Shown: one piece after another, positions 23,825 to 34,048 of the stretch
Position numbering within the stretch: position 1 is the first letter of the stretch
How the letters are laid out: each line of letters opens with the position of its first letter
Assembly (NCBI GenBank): GCA_036971715.1
Contig: JAVHJL010000005.1
Span: 868,001-932,000, forward strand
Reading direction: 5' to 3'
DNA length: 64,000 bases
Source: Arthrobotrys musiformis
Taxonomy: Eukaryota; Ascomycota; Orbiliomycetes; Orbiliales; Orbiliaceae
Notes under the pieces: model-generated
Database searches by the model: none
The model's input: the letters and a program-made list of their open reading frames with translations, nothing else
Told to the model about the DNA's origin: nothing
Position numbers and translations under genes: made by a program

Positions 23825-24550
23825 ATGGCCGCCCCTTCAACCCCCTCCAGCCAGGTCCTCGACGAAACCGACCCCTCGATCTCCCAAGAATTCTCCAAGG
23901 AAGACGACCGCCTCTTCCTCTCCCTCGAAAACTACTGCTGGGAAGACGACCCGGAGTTCCAGGTACCCAATATCTCATATCCCATAACCTCGGCATCACC
24001 AAACATCCAACTAACCCCCCATAAATATATATAAAAAATCTAGTCCGGCCTCACCCAAATCCTCTCCACAACCACAGACCCCCTCCAAGTCCGCCATCTA
24101 ACCCGCCAGGCAAAATGCTTCTTCTACTCCCGCAAAATCTCCCGTCCCGTATCATTCCAAACCTACTCCGCCTGGCTTGATCGCGAGGAACACTCCGCCC
24201 CGCGCCGTCGCTCTCCATCCCGTGAAGTCGGCCCGCCGCTAGACCCCAGCCCCATAGAGGCCGTGGGTGAGACCAACCCCACCATCCCATCCGACACCCC
24301 CTCTCAAACAGACAATACCAATCCCGACGATAAAACACCATATCCAACTTCATTCGCCCACATCGTAGAACTAATCACATCCGGAAAACCAATCCCAGGC
24401 ATCAGGGAGATCCCAAATACCCTCAACGCCGCCCCACCAACCCAAAGTAGTGCCCAGCAGCGGAGGAAACCCTGGGAGGTCATACCCTCCCCGGAAATCT
24501 CCTCTGCTACCACCAGCTTGCCCAGCCCGGCACCAACCCCAGAGTCGTAG
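23825..24550 (+). CDS. KPWE-motif protein, Pex39/PEX14-like (peroxisomal import candidate)
   Basis: Exons 23825-23962 and 24044-24550 give 214 residues; the join CAG|TCC keeps phase. The N-terminal part (residues about 25-95: LFLSLENYCWEDDPEFQ to FQTYSAWLDREE) is a small helical domain. After a polar linker comes a compact conserved block: PTSFAHIVELITSGKPIPGI (147-166), then RRKPWE ending at residue 191. This SFxxhxxLIxxGxPhPGI...KPWE arrangement is the KPWE domain, known from PEX14-like fungal proteins and from Pex39, a recently described cofactor in Pex7/PTS2 import that shares the (K/R)PWE motif with Pex13. The role here is inferred from the motif only. No transmembrane segment or PTS1 is seen. 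Confidence 0.75.
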
Positions 24551-25341
24551 TTACCACCCCTAGCTCGTAGCAGTTGTATTTGATTTCACTTTGAATCTTG
24601 TTACCATTATTTGTAAGATTGGAGATATATATGGCACAGGTGCCCGGAGTTCTGGATTTGCTAGAAAAATGTACAAGGGAGGAAGGAGATATCCAGGGGA
24701 ATTGCGTGTCGATCTATCTACCAAGCGTGGAAAAACCACCATCATCTCGTTTATATATATGTACAATCTATACCTACAACATCAACAACCCAATCATACG
24801 GGCCAAATATAACGTAGGTAGCCGTTCCGCAGTTTACGTGCATTCGTAAAGGAGATTACGCGCATTAGGTATCGTAGGTGAAATATGGAAAAGGCGAACA
24901 CGCAGAGCAGACCGCAGAGGCTGGAAACGACATTAACGAGCAAAGAAAGAAACAAACAGGCTGCGTGAGAAAAGGAAAAAACAGAAACCAAAATGATGAG
25001 GGAACACTTGGATTGTTTTTTGTCGTTCCCGCCCGAATGAAACATTAAACGCCCTGATATACATTTTTCGAACAGAATAAGAGACGGTATGTCAAAGAAA
25101 CAGAAAAGAAAAAAAAGAACAGTATTTTAAACAAGAAAAACGGAAAACATCAAGGCATTTGTTTTTTGTGTCCACATCATCCCCTCTTTGTAATGCTTTT
25201 CGCTAAGAAAAACTTTTCGTCATGAATGAAAGGCGTCCCCATCGTTGTGTAACCATAAAGTCAAAATCAAAATTAAGAAAAGAAAATGAAAACGACAAAT
25301 TAGGAACAGACAATAAGTTCATGGATAGCAAGCAACACTCC
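24551..25341. other. Convergent 3' intergenic region, KPWE gene / Edc4
   Basis: AT- and A-rich spacer between converging genes. No ORF here resembles protein and no repeat is evident. Confidence 0.55.
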
Positions 25342-28300
25342 CTACATGGCGAAGGACTGCATAAGCCGCGAAGTGATCTTACTAAGATTTGCGACTCTCT
25401 TGAGAACCGCTGTATTCGGGTTTTCTTCAGACACAGCCATGTAGAATTGTTGCAAGCGAGAAATGATAACGGCCGTGATTCTGGGCAACATCGCTTGAGT
25501 GTTTTCCTCGCGCTAAATCGGTATGTTAGTATGAGCTATTTTAGAAGCGTGGTGATCAGATCAACTTACGATATTGTGGAAATCATTCAAGCAGGCCTCG
25601 AGCCACGTGAGACGTTCATCCGTAAACGAATCGAGATTACCAGTGACGCTGGCAGCGATTGTAAGAACTACAACCTGGCTAACCTTCGGGATGACATCGT
25701 ATGGGCTGTATCTGGCAACGTGGTTTTCAAAGTAGTAGTCCTGAAGCTCTTTGCTTTGGAGCCACGTCAACATGCCGTTCTCAAGATCCCCACGTCGAAT
25801 CAATTGCTCAATCTCATCACCGACCAACTCAACCTCCGATTTCGCAGTCATTGGTGTTGGCGGAATGGAGGGGTTGGCGGCAGCCGCAGATGCAGCCGCG
25901 GCCGCGGCTGCCAACTTCTCTTGATTGACTAGAAGTTGGTGTTGCATTTCAATCATTCGAGCAGTGGTGGCCTCCAGGCTAGATATCGTCTTGGCCATCT
26001 CCGCAACAGTCGATGTCAATTGTGCAATCTTTTGTTGATCCTCCTCGTGGACCCTTCGTGCTTCCTTAACAGCTTGGCTGGATTGTTTGGCAAGTTGATT
26101 GGAGAGGGACTTTGAGATGTTCTCCTCGAAAACTTCAAAGGCTTGCAGGGACTTCTGGAGGTTGTCGCGAGCAGATTGGTCCGCATCCTGTCTAAGGGGG
26201 GCAAGAATGGTCTCAGCGACACTTCCGAGGACTACCTTGGAGGCCAAGGTCTTCTCGACAGCCTTTGGAATTGTCGCTTCGATTTGTCGCGCGACAATAT
26301 CAGATAGGGCTAAAGGAATGTTCTCCACAAGAGCTGATTTGATGTCAATGGCAAGTCTTCCAAGATGGGAAACGAGAATTTTTTCAACGGTAGTCTCCAA
26401 ACCACTTGTCAACGTATTGGAAACCACTCGGAGAACGGCTTCTTGTTTGGCGTCAGATGCAGCTTGTTGCAGACGGCGATCATCATCAAATTTGCGATCT
26501 ACAAATTTAGTCAGCACGCGATCTCGCCTCAAGATATAAAATAATAATAAAAAGGAAACCTACAGAGTGTTCCAATTTCCTTCGAAAGGACCTGAGTGAA
26601 TGAGGTATTAACCGCTTCCTCAATTTTCTTGACTTCGCGTTCAAGTAGCTCTGGCGAGATACTAACAGTCGACAGAGCTACCTTCTTCTCTTCGCGGTCT
26701 TTACCCTTATTTTTCTTCGATGGGGGCGCAGAAGTTTGCTCGTCGTTGTCTACGGTGGGGCCCGCAAAGGAGACAGTGTTGACGTCCCTGCGAGGCTTCT
26801 TGCCACGTCCCAAGCCGCTCATGGAGGCAGCCTTGCGTCCTTGTCCGTTGGCAACAGGTGGCTTTTCCTCCGGTTTCTCAACGGCAGGCTCTTCCTGGGG
26901 CTCGGCCGCCTTGGATTTCTGCGGTGGCGGGTTTGAGGCTTGAGGCTTCTGTGCTTCCGGGATAACAGGGGCGAGTGCGCTCTTCGGCTCCTCGCCCCTT
27001 GAGGGTTCAGCAGTAGGCGATGTGATAGCAGGAGGAAGCAGAGCGGTTAGAGCACAAGCGCCGGTGGCTAGAGCATCGATACCTTTCATCACTCTAAGAT
27101 TACTATCGAAACCAATGTCCTCCTTGGAGAGAGAAAGACAAGTAAGCCCCTTAGTATGCGAAATGTAGAGCTCAAAAATTGTGGGCTTTGTATCATCACC
27201 GGGTAGCTGTGGTGAAGATGCTGGGTCGAGGACTTCAAGCGAGATGAGCTGTCCTCTATCACCTAGGGAATACTCAACAATGGAAGACATAATGGCAGTG
27301 GCATCGAGTTTTGGCAAGTTAGGGGATTGATCGGCGACAGCCTTGACGAAATTGGCCTGGGAGAATGCCTGAAGATTGTACTTGGGGGTCGACAAGTGAA
27401 TGAAAGAGATGGTGTTCCTGTTCGGGTTCCCGACGATAATAACACCGCTCTTGGGATGGTAGCTCAAAGAGCAGAGGCCATCACTCCCAGAGGAAGAAGT
27501 CGGGAACCGAAGCTCTTGCACAGCGCGTCCTATCGCGATGTCCCAAAGTTGGATCACATGGTTTTGTTGCAATCCAACGATCAAGTACCTCAGAGCTTGA
27601 CGGCGGTCGTACGGCTGCTGTTTATCAACAAAGATGACGGACGTAGCCTTATACATCTCACCCGGGCCGACGGCAGAACGTGTAAGAACCGGTTCCGTCA
27701 AGATCCTGGCGGTTTCCGAGGGATATTCCAATTCTTCCTCTCCTCGTTCAAACTCAACGAGCTTGCTGACGTCCCAAAACTTGATCTTACCAGCTTTGTC
27801 GATCGTCACAACCGTGGAATCGTCTTCAGAAAAGCAAAACTCCTTCGAAACCTTTTGGGTGTCGATCGTTCGAGAGTGGTTCGCGTGGTAGGCCGAGTCG
27901 TTGATCTTGACGATGCCGCCGACTTCATCAGCGTATTGACGAGCAGCATCCGCGTGGATCAGGCTGATGAAACGGCCGCGGCCGATAGCGAAAACCTTCG
28001 GGTGGCTCTGAGTAAGATGCGTCCGGGATTTCGTGAGACCCCCGTTTTGGTCTTGGAGGGCCGAGGGTGGGAATAGGAAACTCCTGCTTTCAATAACCGA
28101 CTCGTCCATCGGTCCATCAAAACCTTCTAGTTCGCTCCACAAAACAGTTCCGTTGACTCCAACGGTTAAGACCTGGTTCTGCTTTCCAAGCGCGACATTA
28201 ACGGTTCTCTCAGCGCTATCCTTCATCAATATAACGTCTTGACCGTCCTCCTGTCGGATGATTCTAACTCCGCACTTGGATTTCCCTGTCGCATAAACAA

Positions 28301-30303
28301 TGAAAGAGGGCGAAGCAGAAATGAGATTACGATCCATCTGGTCCACATTACGGGGCATCTTGGCAATATCGCTGAACCTCCCTGCGGGAACGGTGACGGT
28401 CGGGAGGGCATTGAAGGTGATCTGGGAGAATGGCTTCATGGGGAATTTGTAGATTGTGAACGCTGCCTTCTCCGCGCCGGCTTCCGAGGGTTGACCGGCT
28501 CCGGAGCTCGCGTTTTCCTGGGGTGCGGTCTCAGAAGTTGACGGTTCAACAACGGTCTGGACGGTGGTCGCCTGGACGGTGGTGGCGGTCAGAGTTTCGG
28601 CGGTGGCAACAACGGCCTCTTCTTCTTCTCCCCCCTCTTCAGGGCCGGCCGGGCGGTGGTCCTCGTCTACAGCATGGAGGTCAAATTGGGCGTCGCCATC
28701 GACAGGTTCTTGAATCTCATTGGCACCGATATCCTCCGGAGGAGTGGTGTTGCCGGCCTCGAATGGGTCCATCTCACCTTCAAACACATCGGCTTCTTGT
28801 TCGAATGGGTCCGCGACATCTTCGACGTACGGTTGAGTTAGCGGAGGCGTATGACGTTCGACATTGTTGGCGGCGACGATATCAGTGAGAGACGCTTTCG
28901 GCTCCACTTGCAACACGGCTACATCTTCAATAGCGTGAGGTGGTGGTGGGGAAAACGGAAGGGGGATGTTGGAAGGCGTTGAGAGCCCAGCGGGATTGGC
29001 AATGGCAGGGCTGCTTTGGCCGCCGTTGGTGAGAGATGCTGCTTGCATCTTGGGGGAGCGGTTTCGTGGGTTCGTTCTCGAGAGGTGTTCAAAGGGGTTG
29101 ACATAAGTAAAAAGTGGCTGCTTGACGGGAGGTTGGTCTAAACCTGCAGCTGCGGGCGCCGTGTCTGGAATAGTAGCTCCAACCGAATTTGGTCCACCAA
29201 TTGGCGACTAGGGAGAGGGGTTAGACTCCATATACACGACGCGAAAATTTTGATTTTTATATATCAAAACAAAAAAAGAGGAAGAAAAAACTTACATCTG
29301 AAGCCTGTTGTTTATTCTGTTGGCTTGAAACGGAAGCGATACTTCCCGCGTCATCCTGGACCGGCTTGCTACGTCCTAGAATCTGGTGAAGCAGGTCGGA
29401 AGCGGCTGGATTAGCAACCTCTCGAGGAGCAGGGGACATAATACTTCGTGGATCGGGGACACTGGCACCAACGTTCTCGGTTTGCTGCTGATGCTGCTGC
29501 TGCTGTTTTGGAGCATTAGAAAGAAGCGATGAAACAAGATCATTCAGAGGTAGATCATGAGGCAACGACTGGCGGCCCGGTTGCTGCTGGTGTTGCAGCT
29601 GGGAGGAGGGAGCCGTGGTGGGGCCATCAGCAAAACTGGTGCTCCTGGCGCCTTCGCGAACGGCTTCGAATCTTTGTGGCATCTGTGGAATGTTATCGAC
29701 AGAGCGACGACCTTGATGAGCAGCTGCTTGCTGACCAACGTTCCCGCTGGTTTGCTTGTGAAGGAGACCCATGAGATAGTTCTGCGGAACCATGGGATCG
29801 TCGGCACTAGAGTGACGACCGTGTTCGACGCCTAGCTGGCGATTCAGCTGGGTTGGAGCGTGTGAGCCGTAGTGCATTGGAACCTGCATTGCCTGTGAGT
29901 CAATGGAACCAAAGTGAGGCTGGGGAGAGAAACTGGTGGGGTGGTGATGTTGTTGATGGAAGCGATGGGCGAGGGCGGATGGGTGAGAACTGATGGCAGA
30001 TTCGAGGGTTTGTAACAGCGAGTCATTGCTAGTGTTACGCGCATGTCCGTACTCGATTCCGAAGCCCTGGGGCATTGCGCCGTAGCTGGATCGCTGGGAA
30101 GGAGGCTGCGAATTGTAGGGCGGCTGCTGCTGCTGATGATGGTGGAATTGAGGATTCGATGAAGGGCGAGAGGGATGTTGTTGCTGTTGCTGTTGGTGGT
30201 GATGAGGGGAGGAGCTGCCGCCGTTGGCAGATCCAGGACCAGGCTGTCCATTGGATCGCAGCTTGTCAAAAAGGGAATCGAAGGAAGGGCCCGGAGCGGC
30301 CAT
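25342..30303 (-). CDS. EDC4: Edc4/Ge-1 (Pdc1-like) mRNA decapping scaffold
   Basis: Exons 29296-30303, 26564-29207, 25570-26498 and 25342-25512 give 1583 residues with all phases closed. The first exon is a 336-residue Gln/His/Pro/Ser-rich tail with poly-Gln and Gln-His runs. Exon 2 opens with SPIGGPNSVG and PLFTYVNPFEHL, then an acidic region. A WD40 domain follows at roughly residues 600-980, with blades such as RYLIVGLQQNHVIQLWDIA and GLCSLSYHPKSGVIIVG. A Ser/Lys-rich linker and a long coiled coil follow (LYRKFDDDRRLQQAASDAKQ). The end is the Ge-1 C-terminal helical domain (WLQSKELQDYYFENHVARY, then LPRITAVIISRLQQFY). Edc4 bridges Dcp1 and Dcp2 and nucleates P-bodies. Scd6, another decapping factor, lies 2.3 kb away on the same strand. 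Confidence 0.93.
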
Positions 30304-31567
30304 TCTGGATGGTATGATATGTGATGACGATGAAGGTGTACCTTATGCCGGTACTTCTTCTTCTCCTATGGCGATGGTATCAATAGGTTTGTTTGGAGGA
30401 AAGAAAGAGGATGGATGACAGTATGGACATACTCAGTGAATTGTTGGTTGGTTTGTTAGCGACGGGAAGTGCCAAGAAGATTCCGGTGAGAGTTCGTGTT
30501 CGCGACTTTTTTCGAGTGAAGCGAAGAAAGGGAAAACGGGAAGAAAGAGCAGAAAGACGAGAGAGAGTTAGTAGAGGGGAGATGATTAGTATGATCTAGT
30601 CTTGATGGTGATAGTGGATGATGGAGAGGTTGGTGAGGTTGGTGAGGTTGATGATGGTGATGATGAGGTTGGTGGATTGGAGGTGGAGAAGAGAGGAGGA
30701 GAGAAGAGAAGAGAGAAGAGAGAAGAGAGAAGACGGGTTGATGTTGTTGGCGTTGTGGACATCAGGCACATTTAGATCACAACGACATCACCAATTCGAC
30801 AACCATCTACAGCTACAGCTACAGCTACATCTACTACATCTACATCTACATCCACTACACATCTACAGTCAACATTGTACTCTACTATACCGACAGGCGA
30901 ATATGTGATACTGTGCAGAAAAAGGGCAGTCACAGATTGATTGATACCAGAAGATGTGACTTGGTCGATGACTTGTCGCTCCACGCTGCCAACCAATACT
31001 CTCCTTCGCCCGTATGTACCGTTTGCCCGCCGGGCTGAACCTCGCATGGACATTCTCATGCGACCCAACCAGAACCTCCCACTGTCACCGCTACCTCCAC
31101 CTCCCACGTTGTATCCTCGCCTCCACGGGTACCAGATACAGATACGAGTAACAGACTGACCGACTGAGAGTTTAAGCGAATCCCGGGGCCAATTTCGTGC
31201 ATGTTGCTTTGTGTTCTGCTTCTGGACCTGTCAATCCATTATTCAGCACCCATCTCCAGCTTCATCATCACCGTAGTCGACATCAACCTCAACCTCAACC
31301 TCAGCTCCACCCACTCCCTGCAATCAATTCGTTCACTCACTCATTCGCTCCCGGCGAACCACTCGCGAGGATATTATACTTAACTCCGATCCACTTTGTT
31401 CGTTTGTCAGCCCAGAAATTAAATAAACCACCATTACGACGACTACCTACTTCCATACATACCTACATCCTTCCCTATACTACCAGACACCTCACCCGTA
31501 TCCTTTGGCTCATATCGAGTTTCAATCCCACGGCGATTCCAAGCTACAGCTCTTATTCTCATCCACC
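30304..31567. promoter_or_regulatory. Divergent intergenic region, Edc4 / small membrane protein
   Basis: Contains GGTGAG/GAAGAG-rich simple sequence (about 30610-30730) and a CTACAT/CTACAG repeat tract (about 30805-30870). Between 31255 and 31345 it is C/A-rich. ORFs are repeat-driven or alternate frames and none is supported. Confidence 0.5.
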
Positions 31568-32136
31568 ATGTTCTGCCTACGGAGGTACGTTGCTTGTCAC
31601 CTACCATCTGCAGCTCCCAGCCAGGACGAACGAAACGAAATAAAATGAAATAAAAGACGCTGACACAAAGCACCATTCGCAGTTGGCTCCCGCTCCTCTT
31701 CATCCCCACATCCGCCAGCCCAGCCTTCATCGTCATGTTCCTCATCTCCACATACCTCTTCCACAGACCTTGGTACCTTACCTTACCTTACCTTACCTTA
31801 CCTCACCTTACCATCAGAGAAACCAAACTAACGGTGTACAACAGTCCCTACTGCTCAGTAATAATGCTCATCCTCTTCACTTCCTCCTGCCAGTGGTCAG
31901 ACCGCTGTTTCCTCGACACAAACAACGGCCACTGGTTCGAACCCCGCATCCTCTCCCACGCCTCCATCTCCAGCACATCCTCGACAATAGCTCCCGGCCC
32001 GGGTCTCCAGCTATCGATGGGTGATCTCGAGAACCAAGTAGGCCAGTGGACGGGACTCGGGCTGGAATGGCTGAGGAGTTTTATCGGCAGCAAAGAATGG
32101 AGAGTCCCCTGTGTCGATGTAACAGTGAGGTTGTAA
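31568..32136 (+). CDS. Small Cys-containing membrane protein, unknown function
   Basis: Exons 31568-31584 (17 nt), 31683-31772 and 31845-32136 give 132 residues. Donors are GTACGT and GTACCT, and acceptors are GCAG and ACAG. Phase closes through both introns, which is the main support for a real gene. The product starts MFCLRSWLPLLFIPTSASPA. A hydrophobic region with a central break follows: FIVMFLISTYLFHRP, a CPYC pair, then SVIMLILFTSSC. This suggests one or two membrane segments. The rest is a soluble tail (SDRCFLDTNNGHWFEPRILS, then GDLENQVGQWTGLGLEWLRS). I recognise no family. Intron 2 contains a CCTTA pentamer repeat. It could be lineage-restricted. Confidence 0.6.
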
Positions 32137-32630
32137 CAAATTGAAGGGAGGGGCGGGGAGGTGTACTACTTCTTTTCTGTGTAAAAATTTGTAATTTTTA
32201 TGCGTCTATTCTTTTTTTTTTTGATATCCTTTTAGTCTGGAGGTTTGGTCTAGTTCTAAGGCTGTGATTGATTCATTATTCTTTTCAGCAGTATGGGAAT
32301 GGGGTTTATTAGACTGGGGACGGCTTTTACTCCTCACGCATGGAAGCTCGAGGAATCTCTTCAAACCATCATCATGATCTGTTTGTTACAGAGTAGCTTA
32401 CAAGATTGCTTTTGTTTCTATTCGGTGTTCTTGGAGGGTATGGATTCCGGTACTGACAGAACGCTACAAATACAAAACAAAGGTCGCTGAGAAAAGATAT
32501 ATATCAAAAACATGACAGCAGGATTGCCTGCAAGTAATACCCCTCCCACCAATCGTCAATATAAATGCCACGAACCCCTAAACGCCTTCCCAAACAGCCC
32601 TTAATTATAATCAAGTAAATACCTAGGCAC
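32137..32630. other. Convergent 3' intergenic region
   Basis: T-rich near 32210-32222; otherwise nothing notable. A canonical GTGAGT at the end of the neighbouring WLM gene means part of this region could hold an extra 3' exon of that gene (see its entry). Confidence 0.45.
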
Positions 32631-33587
32631 TCACGCATCCCGCTTCTTCGCCCTCTCCTCAGCAGCTCGGGCAGCCATCCCCCTCCTCTCCTCCACACTC
32701 CCCCCACCCGCACTCCCCCCAAGCACAAAACTCCCCCCCTCAAACCCCCCACCATCAACCTCCTCCTCCTCCTCCCACAAAACCCTCCCCCCATCGCCAC
32801 CCCCCTCCACCGTCCTCCCCCCATGCCTCCAATCCGCCTCCTCAACCCCCTTCAAAATAACCCTATAAAGCTCCCAAAAATCCTTATCATGCTCCGAAAA
32901 CACATTATGCGCCAACTCATGACACAGCGTCCTCCTCACGGTTTTGTAGTCTCTATACCCATCATACCCATCCGTCCTAAGCCTCAACAATATCTCCTCC
33001 CCACGATTCCTATTCAATCCCAAAGTACGGGACTCATGCGTCGTATGCTCCGCCGGATCCATCTCAGATAACTGTCCAACCGAGAATTTATGTTTTATCA
33101 TAACAGCCTTAATCCCCGCATCCTCCGCCAGTTTCTTAAGGTACGCCTCCGACCGCGCTGGATTCGGTAAGTGCTGTAAAACACGAATCGGTCCGAACGT
33201 ATATCTCGACAAATCCGCTTCCCTCTTCCAATCCCTCCTCTGCACCGGCGTAGCAGCTTTCACCGGCCCCACCCCACCGAACCGTCGAAGCCCCGCCGCA
33301 GCGGGTGAATTAGCCAGTTTAATATCCCTCATCGCCGCATCCGAGGATCCGATCAATAACACCTTCTTCGGCGGCGGCGGTAGAGCTGTAATCGGGATTG
33401 TATCATCCTTCAACAACCCCAGCTTCGGCGCCGTGAGTTTTTGGTAGGGAGGTGAGATCGAGAATATACTTTCTATCTGTAGGCGGAGGTCGGCGAGGGT
33501 TGAGGTTGTGGGGAGGGTGAAGGTGTGTGTGCTTCCCGAGTGGGTTATTAGGACCGAGTGCGTGTCGCTGTCCTCTGTTGGATCCAT
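32631..33587 (-). CDS. Ubiquitin-like plus WLM-domain metalloprotease (Wss1-related)
   Basis: Single exon, 318 residues. Residues about 10-80 form a ubiquitin-like domain (HSVLITHSGSTHTFTLPTTS... KKVLLIGSS). Residues about 120-250 form a WLM domain with the zinc-protease motif HELAHNVFSEH (H223, E224, H227, H233). The C-terminus is acidic, then Gly/Ser-rich, ending AARAAEERAKKRDA. Ubl-WLM proteins are fungal relatives of Wss1/SPRTN, proteases linked to SUMO/ubiquitin and DNA-protein crosslink repair; catalytic residues are intact here. The stop TGA lies inside GTGAGT, a perfect splice donor preceded by GC, so a spliced form with a different tail is possible. The annotated stop is the simpler reading. 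Confidence 0.88.
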   Translation of the reverse strand: MDPTEDSDTHSVLITHSGSTHTFTLPTTSTLADLRLQIESIFSISPPYQKLTAPKLGLLKDDTIPITALPPPPKKVLLIGSSDAAMRDIKLANSPAAAGLRRFGGVGPVKAATPVQRRDWKREADLSRYTFGPIRVLQHLPNPARSEAYLKKLAEDAGIKAVMIKHKFSVGQLSEMDPAEHTTHESRTLGLNRNRGEEILLRLRTDGYDGYRDYKTVRRTLCHELAHNVFSEHDKDFWELYRVILKGVEEADWRHGGRTVEGGGDGGRVLWEEEEEVDGGGFEGGSFVLGGSAGGGSVEERRGMAARAAEERAKKRDA

Positions 33588-34048
33588 GGTTGATGTTGTA
33601 ATGGTAGCTGCGCTGCTAGCTGTTGGAAAGTGCTATGAATGCGCCCTGCTCTTCTAGAAGGTGCAAAATGGGAAGTCTGAGGATGCAAGGTAGTCCCAGA
33701 CTAGATGCAAGGTCTGCAGGAGGTATTTATGGAATGCAGCCGCAGCAGAATCTCGTGCGACGTTCTGCGGGTTTCCATTTCCTGCGCTTTTCCACAGGCG
33801 CTTTCTTACAAATCACGCTGCCACGGGATCAACACATCCAAACGTTGCATTTCTTCATCGGCTTCAATTCAACTCTTCAAGATAATTGCCCAAAAACTCG
33901 TGACAAAAATATATACTCCAAGAAAAAGAAAGCTAGACCACTTCAAACCCAAATCCCCAAATAACATCAAAAACTAGGAAAACAAACTAGCAAAGGGTAA
34001 TAAAACTATACACAATTCGAATCCAAGACAAAAACGCAAATAGGTATC
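33588..34048. promoter_or_regulatory. Spacer: promoter of WLM gene and 3' end of Yat2-like gene
   Basis: About 460 bp between two minus-strand genes. It should carry the WLM promoter and the Yat2-like terminator. Nothing distinctive apart from A-rich sequence near 33910-33990. Confidence 0.45.

Noticed and set aside
31773..31812. CCTTA repeat as a telomere-like array
   Set aside because: Only a few pentamer units inside a short intron; not a fungal telomere sequence and far from any chromosome-end context.
31925..31945. GGTTCGAACC, resembling a tRNA T-arm/B box
   Set aside because: It lies in the coding exon of the small membrane protein (HWFEPR) and no acceptor stem or anticodon arm can be formed around it.
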